A DNA stretch of 64,000 nt from the NCBI RefSeq assembly GCF_042681025.1, contig NZ_JBHUER010000009.1:1-64000 (forward strand), written 5' to 3'. Origin of the DNA: Methylopila henanensis (lineage in GTDB: Bacteria; Pseudomonadota; Alphaproteobacteria; Rhizobiales; Methylopilaceae). The position numbers and the translations under genes are program-made. Positions within the stretch are counted from its first letter, which is position 1. Each line of letters starts with the position of its first letter. The notes under the pieces were generated by a model. The model saw nothing but the letters and a program-made list of their open reading frames with translations. It had not been told where the DNA came from and made no database searches. Shown here in pieces: positions 19,433-27,695 of this stretch.

Positions 19433-20176
19433 TCAGCCGGGATAGTCGACCTGCGCCAGCGTGAGGCCGTCGGGCGGCGCGACCGGGCCGCAGGCGGCGC
19501 GGTCGGCGCGCGCGAGCGCCGCCGCGAGGTCGTCGGCGCTCCAGCGCCCGATCCCGACCTGGGCGAGCGAGCCTACCATCGAGCGCACCTGGTTGTGCAG
19601 GAACGAGCGCGCGTTGGTGCGCACCACAACGCCGCCGTGCTCGCGCGTCACGTCCAGCCGGTCGAGCGTGCGCATCGGGCTGTTCGCTTGGCACTCCGCC
19701 GAACGGAAGGTGGTGAAGTCGTGCCGGCCGAGCAGCCGCTTGGCCGCGGCGTCCATGGCCTCCACGTCGAGCGGGCGCGGAATGCGCCAGGCGCGTCCGA
19801 GATCGAGCGCCAGCGGCGGCCTGCGGTCGACCAGCCGGTAGACGTAATGCCGCCGCGTCGCCGAGAACCGGGCGTCGAAATCGTCCGGCGCCGGGGCCGC
19901 GTCGAGCACGGCGACCGGCTGCGGCCTGAGATGGGCGTTGACAGCGTCGCGCACCGTGTCCGGCCGCCATGCACGCGAAAGGTCCACATGGGCGACCTGA
20001 CCGCTCGCATGCACGCCGGCGTCGGTGCGTCCGGCGCCCTTCACCAGAACGGCCTCTCCGCAGAACGCGAGGAACGCGGCCTCCAGCGCGCCCTGCACGG
20101 ACAGGCCGTTGATCTGGCGCTGCCACCCCGAGAAGGGCGCGCCGTCATATTCGATCAGCAGGCGGTAGCGCGGCAT
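19433..20176 (-). CDS. truA: tRNA pseudouridine(38-40) synthase TruA
   Basis: A 247-residue TruA that converts U38-U40 of tRNA anticodon arms to pseudouridine. The catalytic Asp is D52 in GRTDAGVHASGQVAHVDL, and RTNARSFLHNQVRSMVG is also typical. It is the last gene of def-fmt-truA, 19 bp after fmt. Confidence 0.95.
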   Translation of the reverse strand: MPRYRLLIEYDGAPFSGWQRQINGLSVQGALEAAFLAFCGEAVLVKGAGRTDAGVHASGQVAHVDLSRAWRPDTVRDAVNAHLRPQPVAVLDAAPAPDDFDARFSATRRHYVYRLVDRRPPLALDLGRAWRIPRPLDVEAMDAAAKRLLGRHDFTTFRSAECQANSPMRTLDRLDVTREHGGVVVRTNARSFLHNQVRSMVGSLAQVGIGRWSADDLAAALARADRAACGPVAPPDGLTLAQVDYPG

Positions 20177-20195
20177 GGGCGTCAGCCGGCCGTCG

Positions 20196-21128
20196 TCACG
20201 ACAGCCGGTCCCCGCGCGCGAGCCGGGCGCCGTTCAGGAACGCGGCGGCGTCGACCGGCCCCTTGCCGGCGCGCTGCAGGGTGACGAGCCTGAGCGCGCC
20301 CTCGCCGCAGGCGACGGTCAGGCGGTCGTCGAGCAGCTCGCCGGCCGCGCCGGCGCCGTCGGCGATCGCCGAGCGCAGGACCTTCACCCGCTCCGGTCCG
20401 CGCGGACCTTCGAACTCGAACCAGGCGCCGGGGAACGGCGACAGCCCGCGGATGTGGTCGTGCAGGCTTCGCGCAGGTCGCCCCCAGTCGATCCGCGATT
20501 CGGCCTTCTCGATCTTGGCGGCGTAGACGACGCCGTCCTCGCCTTGCGGCCGGAAGGTCAGCCCGCCGCGCGCGAGCGCGGCCGCGGCGCGCCCCATGAG
20601 ATCGGCGCCAAGCGTCGACAGCCGGTCGTGCAGCTCGCCCGCGGTCTCGTCCGGCCCGATCGCGACGCGTTCGGCCATGGCGACCGGCCCGGTGTCGAGC
20701 CCCTCCTCCATGCGCATCACCATCACGCCGGTCTCGGCGTCGCCGGCCATGATCGCCCGCTGGATCGGGGCCGCGCCGCGCCAGCGCGGCAGCAGCGAGG
20801 CGTGCAGGTTGAGGCAGCCGAGCTCGGGCGCGTCGAGCGCCGCCTTCGGCAGGATCAGCCCGTAGGCCACCACGATCGCGGCGTCGGCTTCGTGCGCCGC
20901 GAAGGCCGCGATCGTCTCCGGATCGCGGAATGATTTCGGCGTCAGGACGGGGATCGCGAAACGGTCGGCGAGCGCGTGCGTCGGGCTCTTGCGCAGCTCC
21001 ATGCCGCGGCCGGCGGGCTTCGGCGCGCGGGTGTAGACGGCCGCGACGTCGTGGCCCTGCCCCACCAGCTCCGACAGCACCGGCGCCGCGAAGTCCGGCG
21101 TGCCCATGAAGACGAGGCGCAAAGGCAT
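20196..21128 (-). CDS. fmt: methionyl-tRNA formyltransferase
   Basis: A 310-residue enzyme that formylates initiator Met-tRNA using 10-formyltetrahydrofolate. Catalytic residues are N107 and H109 in LNLHASLLPRWRGAAP and D145 in GLDTGP. The N-terminus has LVFMGTPDFAAPVL. It sits between def and truA as in many proteobacteria, pairing formylation with deformylation. Confidence 0.97.
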   Translation of the reverse strand: MPLRLVFMGTPDFAAPVLSELVGQGHDVAAVYTRAPKPAGRGMELRKSPTHALADRFAIPVLTPKSFRDPETIAAFAAHEADAAIVVAYGLILPKAALDAPELGCLNLHASLLPRWRGAAPIQRAIMAGDAETGVMVMRMEEGLDTGPVAMAERVAIGPDETAGELHDRLSTLGADLMGRAAAALARGGLTFRPQGEDGVVYAAKIEKAESRIDWGRPARSLHDHIRGLSPFPGAWFEFEGPRGPERVKVLRSAIADGAGAAGELLDDRLTVACGEGALRLVTLQRAGKGPVDAAAFLNGARLARGDRLS

Positions 21129-21150
21129 GGGAGACGGCGGCCGGGGCCGC

Positions 21151-21714
21151 TCAGGCCTCGACCGGCTCCGGCGCGCGGCGCTCGCGCTTGGGGAAGCTCG
21201 GCAGCTCGCCGAGCGCGCGGGCCTTCTCGAACTTCTTGACCACGCGGTCGCGCTTCAGCCGCGAGATGTGGTCGATGAACAGCACGCCGTTGAGGTGGTC
21301 GATCTCGTGCTGGATGCAGACCGCGAGCAGGCCGTCGGCCTCCAGCTCCTGCTCCGCGCCCTCGCCGTCGAGATAGCGCACGGTCACGCGCGCCGGCCGC
21401 TCGACCTCCTCGTAATAGTCCGGGATCGACAGGCAGCCCTCGTCGTAGAGCTGCGTCTCGTCCGAGGCCTTCACGATCTCGGGGTTGATGAGGGTCAGCG
21501 GCTGCGGCTCCTCGTCCTTGCCCGCGAGGTCGATCGTCACGACCCGGCGGGCGACGCCGATCTGGATCGCGGCGAGGCCGATGCCCGCGCTCTCGTACAT
21601 CGTCTCGAACATGGTGGCGACGAGCGCGCGCACCTCGTCGTCGACGCGCTCGACCGGCGCGCTGACGAGGCGGAGCTTCGAATCCGGGAGATAGACGAGC
21701 GGGGCGGCGGCCAT
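21151..21714 (-). CDS. def: peptide deformylase
   Basis: A 187-residue metallo-deformylase that removes the formyl group from new proteins. Metal ligands are C94 in EGCLSIP and H136/H140 in QHEIDHLNG, with E137 catalytic; motif 1 is GIGLAAIQIG. The start ATG 21714 is chosen by family alignment (PLVYLPDSKLR); the frame is open further upstream and no strong ribosome binding site decides it. First gene of def-fmt-truA. Confidence 0.95.
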   Translation of the reverse strand: MAAAPLVYLPDSKLRLVSAPVERVDDEVRALVATMFETMYESAGIGLAAIQIGVARRVVTIDLAGKDEEPQPLTLINPEIVKASDETQLYDEGCLSIPDYYEEVERPARVTVRYLDGEGAEQELEADGLLAVCIQHEIDHLNGVLFIDHISRLKRDRVVKKFEKARALGELPSFPKRERRAPEPVEA

Positions 21715-21844
21715 GGCTGAATGCGCTGCTGATGCGTGGGGCGACGGACGTCCGCGGATAAGCCCTTGTGGCGCAAAGGTCAATGTGTTCATTATTTGTT
21801 CCGTAGACTGCTCCCGCCGCCTCGTCTCCTGTCGCGTAAAGCCC

Positions 21845-22999
21845 ATGACCGATCCCCTGTTCTTCGTCGGCGGCCACGCCGTCTCGCTCGGCGAAACGCT
21901 CGCCGGCCTCGGCGCGGCCCTGCTCGGCGCGCTGCTGCTGACGCTGGTCGCGGTCGCGCGCGCCTCCGGCTCGCGCCGCCGCGAGGCGCGCGAGGCCGCG
22001 ATCCGGCTGGCGGCGCTCGAACGCATGCAGGCCGAGGCGGCCGGACGGCTGCAGGCCTTCGCCTCCGCGCTCGGCGCCCGGCAGGCCGACCTCGCCCGCG
22101 GCGTGGCGGAGCGGCTCGACGCGGTCGGCGCGCGGGTCGGCGACGGGCTCGCCGCGAGCGGTCAGGCGACCGCCGAGCAGCTTTCGAAGCTAGAGGCCCG
22201 GCTCGCGGTGATCGACGCCGCCGGCGCGCAGATCGGCGCGCTCGCGAGCCAAGTGACGGACCTAAAGAGCATCCTCGCCAACAAGCCCGCGCGCGGCGCC
22301 TTCGGGCAGGGCCGCATGGAGGCGATCCTTCGCGACGCCCTGCCCCCCGCGGCTTACGCCTTCCAGGCGCGGCTTTCGACCGGCGTGCGGCCGGACGCGC
22401 TGATCCGGCTGCCCGGCGACGGCCGCGGCCTCGCCGTCGACGCCAAATTCCCGCTGGAGGGCTTCGAACGGCTGCGCCTCGCCGAAACGCCGGAGCAGAC
22501 CAAGGCGGCGGAAGCGCGGGTGCGCGCCGACGTCGGCCGCCACGTCTCGGACGTCGCCGAAAAGTATCTGGTCGCCGGCGAGACCCAGGACGTGGCGCTG
22601 CTGTTCGTGCCCTCCGAGCAGATCCACGCCGAGCTCGCGGAACGGTTCGACGACGTGGTCGCGCGCGCCCACCGGGCGCGGGTGCTGATCGTGTCGCCCT
22701 CGCTGCTGATGCTCGCGGTGCAGGTGGTGCAGGGCCTGACGCGCGACGCCGCCATGCGCGAGCAGGCGCATCTGCTGCAGGCCGAGGTCGGCCGCCTCAT
22801 CGACGACGTCCGCCGCGTCGGCGAGCGCGTCGACAAGCTGAAGGTCCATTTCGGACAGGCGGTCGGCGATCTCGACCAGATTTCGATCTCGGCGGAGAAG
22901 ATCGCCCGCCGCGGCGCGCGGCTCGAACAGATGGAGCTCGGCCTCGCCGCCGAGCCGCAGGCGCTGCCGAACCCGCTCAAGCGCGACGCGGCGGAGTGA
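21845..22999 (+). CDS. rmuC: DNA recombination protein RmuC
   Basis: A 384-residue RmuC. An N-terminal membrane helix (about 18-40, LAGLGAALLGALLLTLVAV) leads into a coiled-coil Ala/Arg-rich region and a predicted PD-(D/E)xK nuclease core with GQGRMEAILRDALPP, RPDALIRLP and LAVDAKFPLEGFERL. RmuC limits rearrangements at inverted repeats. The gene is divergent from def with a 130-bp gap. Confidence 0.92.
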   Translation: MTDPLFFVGGHAVSLGETLAGLGAALLGALLLTLVAVARASGSRRREAREAAIRLAALERMQAEAAGRLQAFASALGARQADLARGVAERLDAVGARVGDGLAASGQATAEQLSKLEARLAVIDAAGAQIGALASQVTDLKSILANKPARGAFGQGRMEAILRDALPPAAYAFQARLSTGVRPDALIRLPGDGRGLAVDAKFPLEGFERLRLAETPEQTKAAEARVRADVGRHVSDVAEKYLVAGETQDVALLFVPSEQIHAELAERFDDVVARAHRARVLIVSPSLLMLAVQVVQGLTRDAAMREQAHLLQAEVGRLIDDVRRVGERVDKLKVHFGQAVGDLDQISISAEKIARRGARLEQMELGLAAEPQALPNPLKRDAAE

Positions 23000-23081
23000 C
23001 GATCGCCCGTCATCCCCGACGGCCGGAGGCCGATCCGGGATCGTCGTCCGGATGTCCGGCGGCGCTCGACGTCCGACATGG

Positions 23082-23104
23082 ATGGTCCGGTCAAGCCGGA
23101 CCAT
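23082..23104. repeat. short palindrome downstream of rmuC
   Basis: A perfect 9-bp inverted repeat ATGGTCCGG / CCGGACCAT with a TCAAG loop, inside a wider run of repeat-like intergenic sequence (about 23005-23160). It could form a hairpin at the 3' end of the rmuC transcript but has no T tract. Confidence 0.6.
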
Positions 23105-23169
23105 GACGAGGGCGCTGTGGAGGACGATCCCGGCTCTCCGCCCCGCGGACGTGGACCGGGAAGGGCGCC

Positions 23170-23258
23170 GTCATGCCCGCGCTTGTCGTGCGGGTATCCA
23201 CGACTTGGGCGTAGAGCGCTGACCAAAGTCGTGGATACCCGGCTTCGCCGGGCATGAC
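23170..23258. repeat. long interspersed palindromic repeat, copy 1
   Basis: An 89-bp element bounded by GTCATGCCCG and CGGGCATGAC, with internal arms TCCACGACTT and AAGTCGTGGA. The same outer and inner arms recur at 36471-36558, and half of the element recurs at 35070-35101. It lies between convergent rmuC and recR. Elements with this pattern are a common intergenic repeat class in Rhizobiales. Confidence 0.85.
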
Positions 23259-23291
23259 GCTGATCTCGTCCGACGCGGCGCGCGCCTTCGC

Positions 23292-23897
23292 TCAGAAGGT
23301 CGTGCGGCTTCGGATCGCCGCCGCCAGCGTGCCGTCGTCGAGATAGTCGAGCTCGCCGCCGACGGGCACGCCGTGGGCGAGGCGCGTGACCTTCACGTCG
23401 CAGTCGGCGAGCAGGTCGGTGACGTAATGCGCGGTGGTCTGGCCCTCGACGGTGGCGTTCACCGCGAGGATGACCTCCTTGACCTCCGGGTCGCGCGCGC
23501 GGTCGGCGAGCGTCGCGAGGTTGAGGTCCTCCGGCCCGCGGCCGTCGAGCGCGGACAGCGTGCCCCCGAGCACGTGGTAGCGCGCGGCGATGGCGCCTGC
23601 CCGCTCCAGCGCCCAGAGGTCGGAGACGTCCTCCACCACCACGATCAGCGAGGGGTCACGGCGCGGGTCGCGGCAGACGGCGCAGGGGTCCTGCGTGTCG
23701 ACATTGCCGCAGACCGAGCATTCCGCCACCCGCTCGCAGGCGATCCGCATCGCCTCCGAAAGCGGCTCCAGCAGCCGATCCTTGCGCGTGAGCAGGTGCA
23801 GCGCCGCCCGCCGCGCCGAACGCGGCCCGAGCCCCGGCAGCTTCGCGAGAAGCTGGATCAGGCGCTCGATCTCGGGGCCGGCGGGATTGCGGGACAT
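23292..23897 (-). CDS. recR: recombination mediator RecR
   Basis: A 201-residue RecR with helix-hairpin-helix PGLGPRSARRAALHLL, a zinc finger using C60, C63, C72 and C75, and a Toprim domain starting LIVVVEDVSDLWALE. With RecO it loads RecA on SSB-coated DNA. It normally follows ybaB directly in Rhizobiales; here an unrelated gene intervenes. Confidence 0.96.
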   Translation of the reverse strand: MSRNPAGPEIERLIQLLAKLPGLGPRSARRAALHLLTRKDRLLEPLSEAMRIACERVAECSVCGNVDTQDPCAVCRDPRRDPSLIVVVEDVSDLWALERAGAIAARYHVLGGTLSALDGRGPEDLNLATLADRARDPEVKEVILAVNATVEGQTTAHYVTDLLADCDVKVTRLAHGVPVGGELDYLDDGTLAAAIRSRTTF

Positions 23898-23929
23898 TGG
23901 CGTTAAACGTGCGACGGGCGGTCAGGAAG

Positions 23930-24364
23930 TCACGCCGCGATCACCCTTTCGAGGCCGCGCTCGAATGTCCAGTTTTCTGCAAAGCATTCGAATGTCTCGT
24001 CACGAAAATAGAAAAGGAAATGGCGATCCCCTTCGCCAATGGGCGCCCGGATATTCCAGTCGGTCGGCGCGCTCCGACGATCGTCGGGTCCAATCAGTTC
24101 GTAAAACTCGCCCCAGTTCGGAGCAATCCCGCTGTACCGACACTGACCCAGATACCAACCTTCGTCGTTGGTGCTGCCAAGTCGCCAGGCGGAGCTGTTC
24201 TGAAAACTAAGGCGTCCGACCTCTTCCTCGCTCGCGGCATAAGCGTGATGATTCAGGTAGAACTCCAGACGAACCCAGCTCCCCTCGACTTCGACCTTGG
24301 GCTCAGGCGCATTCGGCTCGGCGTTCCATCCTTCACTCAAGAGCTTGAAGGTGGGATTTGCCAT
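23930..24364 (-). CDS. protein of unknown function inserted between ybaB and recR
   Basis: A 144-residue protein I do not recognise. It is rich in aromatic and acidic residues (10 Trp/Tyr in the middle third, for example GSTNDEGWYLGQCRYSG and HFLFYFRDETFECFAENWTF), has no signal peptide or membrane segment, and looks like a small beta-rich globular domain. Base use is clearly less GC-rich than the neighbours by eye, with AAA, TTT and AAT codons otherwise rare here. It lies in the same direction as dnaX, ybaB and recR, 14 bp after ybaB and 32 bp before recR. Recent acquisition is inferred. Confidence 0.75.
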   Translation of the reverse strand: MANPTFKLLSEGWNAEPNAPEPKVEVEGSWVRLEFYLNHHAYAASEEEVGRLSFQNSSAWRLGSTNDEGWYLGQCRYSGIAPNWGEFYELIGPDDRRSAPTDWNIRAPIGEGDRHFLFYFRDETFECFAENWTFERGLERVIAA

Positions 24365-24378
24365 GCTCGTCCCCAGCC

Positions 24379-24699
24379 TCAGAACAGTTTCAGGCCCGGC
24401 GGGATCGGCAGGCCGGCGGTCAGGCCCTGCATCTTCTCCTGCACCGCGGCCTCGGCCTTCGCGCGGGCGTCGGCGTGGGCCGCGACGATCAGGTCCTCGA
24501 GGATCTCGACGTCCTCGGGCTTCAGCAGCGTGGGGTCGATCTTCAGGCCGCGCAGGTCGCCCTTGGCGGACAGCGTCACGTTGACCAGCCCGCCGCCGGC
24601 GGCGCCCTCGACCGTCACCTGGTCGAGCTCCCCTTGCGCCTCCTGCATCTTCTGCTGGAGCTCCTTGGCCTTCGCCATCATGCCCATGATGTCGCGCAA
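24379..24699 (-). CDS. ybaB: YbaB/EbfC family nucleoid-associated protein
   Basis: A 106-residue DNA-binding protein. The start is TTG 24699: a perfect AGGAGG lies 5 bp upstream and the resulting MRDIMGMM matches the usual N-terminus. LKGLKIDPTLL-like DLRGLKIDPTLLKPEDVEILEDLI is conserved, and the C-terminus is GLPIPPGLKLF. It lies 18 bp after dnaX and binds DNA as a dimer. Confidence 0.94.
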   Translation of the reverse strand: MRDIMGMMAKAKELQQKMQEAQGELDQVTVEGAAGGGLVNVTLSAKGDLRGLKIDPTLLKPEDVEILEDLIVAAHADARAKAEAAVQEKMQGLTAGLPIPPGLKLF

Positions 24700-24717
24700 C
24701 GCGGCCTCCTCGAAGGT

Positions 24718-26505
24718 TCAGAAATCGTCGGTTTCGTCTTCGGCCGCAGGTAGGGCGTCGATCGCCGCGGCGTCAAGCGCGGCCTCCTCCGGCGCGGCCT
24801 GCCGCTCGCGCACGTCGACGATCACCGCGCCCGGCATCCGGTCGAGAATCGCGCGCACATGGGGGTGGGCCTGAACGCCCTCGAGCCGGGCGGCGGCCGC
24901 GGCCTCGCGGGTCTCGTGGATGGTCGGCGCGCCCTCGCCGGCCGCGACCGCGACCATCCAGCGCTGGCCGGTCCAGTCCAGGAGCCGCTTGCCGATGGCG
25001 CCGGCGAGATCGGGCGCGGCGTCCTCCGTCGGCTGGAACTCCAGGACGCCCTCGTCGAAGCGGACGACGCGCACCTGCCGCTCCAGCCAGCCCTGCATGA
25101 GGATGTCGCGGTTCTTCGCGGCGATCGCGACCAGATCCTCGAACCGCGACAGCCGCACCAGCGGCGCCTGTTCGGTCCGGGCGACCGCGACGGGGACCGC
25201 CTCCATGCGCGGCGGGGCCTGCGCGGCCTCGGGCGCGCGCGCCATGGCCGTCGCGGGGCCGAGCCGCGCGGGGGCCATCGCCTCCGGTCCGCGCGGTCCG
25301 CCCGAAGGCCCGGACGGCGGCGGCCCGCCGCGCGGGGGCGACGGCTCGGCGCCTTCGAGCGCCCTCAGCGCCTCGTCCGGCGTCGGCAGGTCGGCGGCGT
25401 GGGCGAGGCGCACCAGCACCATGTCGGCGGCCTGCGCCGGCTTCGGCGCGACCTGCACCTCGGCGACGCCCTTCAGCAGCATCTGCCAGGCGCGGGTCAG
25501 CGCGCGCATGGAGACGCCCTCGGCGAAGGCCTTTCCGCGCAGCCGCTCGGATTCGCTGAGCGTCGGGTCGTCGGCCGCTTTGGGCGCGAGCTTGATGCGC
25601 GTGACGAGGTGGACGGTCTCGGCGAGGTCGGTCAGCACCGCGACCGGGTCGGCCCCGGAATCATAGGCGTTGCGGAAGCCGTCGAGCGCGGCCCCGACGT
25701 CGCCGCGCATGACCGCCTCGAACAGGTCGAGCACGCCGGCGCGGTCGGCGAGGCCGAGCATGCCGCGCACGGCCTCCGCCCGCACGTCGCCCTGGCCGTG
25801 GGCGATCGCCTGATCGAGCAGCGACAGCGCGTCGCGCACCGAGCCTTCGGCCGCGCGGGCGACGACGGCGAGCGCCTCGTCCTCGATCGTCACGCTTTCG
25901 GCGTCGCAGACGCGCTTCAGATGCGCGGAGAGCTCGTCGGCGGCGACGCGGCGCAGCGAGAACGACTGGCAGCGCGACAGCACCGTCACCGGCACCTTGC
26001 GAATCTCGGTGGTGGCGAACACGAACTTCACATGCGGCGGCGGCTCCTCCAGCGTCTTGAGGAACGCGTTGAAGGCGCTCGTGGAGAGCATGTGCACTTC
26101 GTCGATGATGAAGACCTTGTAGCGCGCCATCACCGGCGCGTAGTGCACGGTCTCCAGGATCTGGCGGACGTCGTTGACGCCGGTGTGGGAGGCGGCGTCC
26201 ATCTCCACCACGTCCACGTGGCGCGACTCCATGATCGCCTCGCAGTGGACGCCGGGGGTCGCCAGGTCGACGGTCGGGCCGCCCTGCCCGTCGGCGGTCT
26301 CATAGTTCAGCGCGCGGGCGAGGATGCGGGCGGTGGTGGTCTTGCCGACGCCGCGCACGCCCGTGAGGATCCACGCCTGCGCGATCCGGCCGGAGGCGAA
26401 GGCGTTGCGCAGCGTGCGCACCATCGGCTCCTGGCCGATCAGGTCCTCGAAGCGCTGCGGCCGGTACTTTCGGGCGAGGACGCGGTAGGGCGCGGGGGTC
26501 GTCAT
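24718..26505 (-). CDS. dnaX: DNA polymerase III subunit gamma/tau
   Basis: A 595-residue clamp-loader ATPase with Walker A GVRGVGKT (49-56), IIDEVHMLS and LEEPPPHVKFVFATTEIRKVP. The zinc-binding insert after the P-loop keeps only one Cys (GVHCEAI), a form I associate with Rhizobiales DnaX. A Pro/Ala/Gly-rich linker (about 380-440) separates the loader from the tau-like C-terminus. It loads the sliding clamp and couples polymerase to helicase. First protein gene of dnaX-ybaB-x-recR. Confidence 0.96.
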   Translation of the reverse strand: MTTPAPYRVLARKYRPQRFEDLIGQEPMVRTLRNAFASGRIAQAWILTGVRGVGKTTTARILARALNYETADGQGGPTVDLATPGVHCEAIMESRHVDVVEMDAASHTGVNDVRQILETVHYAPVMARYKVFIIDEVHMLSTSAFNAFLKTLEEPPPHVKFVFATTEIRKVPVTVLSRCQSFSLRRVAADELSAHLKRVCDAESVTIEDEALAVVARAAEGSVRDALSLLDQAIAHGQGDVRAEAVRGMLGLADRAGVLDLFEAVMRGDVGAALDGFRNAYDSGADPVAVLTDLAETVHLVTRIKLAPKAADDPTLSESERLRGKAFAEGVSMRALTRAWQMLLKGVAEVQVAPKPAQAADMVLVRLAHAADLPTPDEALRALEGAEPSPPRGGPPPSGPSGGPRGPEAMAPARLGPATAMARAPEAAQAPPRMEAVPVAVARTEQAPLVRLSRFEDLVAIAAKNRDILMQGWLERQVRVVRFDEGVLEFQPTEDAAPDLAGAIGKRLLDWTGQRWMVAVAAGEGAPTIHETREAAAAARLEGVQAHPHVRAILDRMPGAVIVDVRERQAAPEEAALDAAAIDALPAAEDETDDF

Positions 26506-26591
26506 GCGAAGCCGCGCCGCGGTCGGCGGCGGGCGGAAGGATCGACGCCTGCCGTCATCGCGCGCCCCGCCGGCTGATCAAAGGAAGAGGT

Positions 26592-26686
26592 GGGAGGTCG
26601 GACGACGACCCGTATCGGTCTCGTTGGGGCTGCTTCCTTTCGGACCTGACCCGGTTGGCGAGGAACACGCCCATCGCCAACCTCCC
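26592..26686 (-). ncRNA. ffs: signal recognition particle RNA, small bacterial type (4.5S-like)
   Basis: On the minus strand the core GGGTCAGGTCCGAAAGGAAG followed by CAGCC is the universally conserved SRP domain IV, with the GAAA-type tip loop and the asymmetric loop that bind Ffh. The ends GGGAGGT and ACCTCCC pair to close a rod of about 95 nt, and GGTTGGCGA pairs with TCGCCAACC-like sequence inside. It lies 87 bp upstream of dnaX, the usual alphaproteobacterial location. Exact 5' and 3' ends are set from the terminal stem. Confidence 0.92.
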
Positions 26687-26692
26687 GTGCGC

Positions 26693-26722
26693 TATATGGA
26701 CCGCCGACGGGGCGCCTTGCAA
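26693..26722 (-). promoter_or_regulatory. probable promoter of the SRP RNA
   Basis: On the minus strand TTGCAA (26717-26722) and CATATA (26693-26698) are separated by 18 bp, and the expected start falls at the first G of the SRP RNA. This is a reasonable housekeeping-sigma promoter. Confidence 0.5.
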
Positions 26723-26762
26723 GGGCGCCCGCGCCGAGACCCGATCCTGTGGCGGAACCCCG

Positions 26763-27692
26763 ATGACTGACGCCCTCCCCGCGCCCGACCTCGCAGATCT
26801 CGGCTACGCCGGGCTCGCGCTCGACCGCTGCGGCGAGCGGCGGGACCGGCCGGGCTTCCTTGACCGCGTGGAGGCCGACCCGCGGGCGCGGTTCGCTCTG
26901 TTCCTCGGCGAGCGCGCGGTGCTCGCGGAACAGGGCGGCGCGCTCGATCCGCTGTTCGACCGGGCGGCCGCCGCGACGTTCGGCGCTCCGATCCGCCATG
27001 TCTTTCTCGGGCTCGACGGCGACGTTCCCTGCTTCGCAGCCGAACTCGACGAAGGCGTCGAAGCGGCGCTCCCGCCGGGCGTCGCGGCCGAGGACCTGCG
27101 CGCGGTCGCGAGCGACGGACGGCTCGCGGGCTCCGCGCTCGCGCTCGCCGGCTACGCCAAGAGCATGCTGCGCTGGCACGCCCGCAACGGCTTCTGCGCC
27201 AATTGCGGCGCTCCGAGCGTCATGGCCGGCGGCGGCTGGCGGCGCGCCTGCCCGGCCTGCGGCGCGGTCCACTTCCCCCGCACAGACCCGGTCGCGATCA
27301 TGCTGGTGACCCATGGCGGGCGCTGCCTGCTCGGGCGACAGGCGCGGTTCCGGCCCGGCATGTGGTCCTGCCTCGCGGGCTTCGTGGAGCCCGGCGAGAC
27401 GCTGGAGGACGCGGTCCGGCGCGAGACCTTCGAGGAGGCGGGGGTGCGGGTCGGGCGCGTGGCCTACGCCTTCTCGCAGCCCTGGCCGTTCCCGTCGCAG
27501 CTCATGGTCGGCATGGTCGGCGAGGCGCTCGACGACGCGCTGACACCGGACCTCGAGGAGCTGGAGGACGCGCGCTGGTTCAGCCGCGAGGACGCGCGGC
27601 GCATGCTGGCGGGCGACCACCCGGAGGGCCTGACCGCGCCGCCCGCCGCCGCGATCGCGCATCACCTGCTGCGCGCGTTCGTCGCCGGCTGA
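26763..27692 (+). CDS. nudC: NADH pyrophosphatase / NAD-capped RNA decapping hydrolase NudC
   Basis: A 309-residue Nudix enzyme. It has a zinc ribbon (C145, C148, C163, C166), a full Nudix box (G206-x5-E212-x7-R220-E221...E224-E225) and the NudC signature SQPWPFPSQLM. It hydrolyses NAD(H) and removes NAD caps from RNA. ATG 26763 is chosen because homology begins there. It is convergent with pheA, with only 3 bp between the stop codons. Confidence 0.93.
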   Translation: MTDALPAPDLADLGYAGLALDRCGERRDRPGFLDRVEADPRARFALFLGERAVLAEQGGALDPLFDRAAAATFGAPIRHVFLGLDGDVPCFAAELDEGVEAALPPGVAAEDLRAVASDGRLAGSALALAGYAKSMLRWHARNGFCANCGAPSVMAGGGWRRACPACGAVHFPRTDPVAIMLVTHGGRCLLGRQARFRPGMWSCLAGFVEPGETLEDAVRRETFEEAGVRVGRVAYAFSQPWPFPSQLMVGMVGEALDDALTPDLEELEDARWFSREDARRMLAGDHPEGLTAPPAAAIAHHLLRAFVAG

Positions 27693-27695
27693 CGC

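Noticed and set aside
24718..26505. Loss of zinc cysteines in DnaX as a defect.
   Set aside because: The single-Cys form of this insert is, to my knowledge, normal in Rhizobiales DnaX, and all ATPase motifs are intact.
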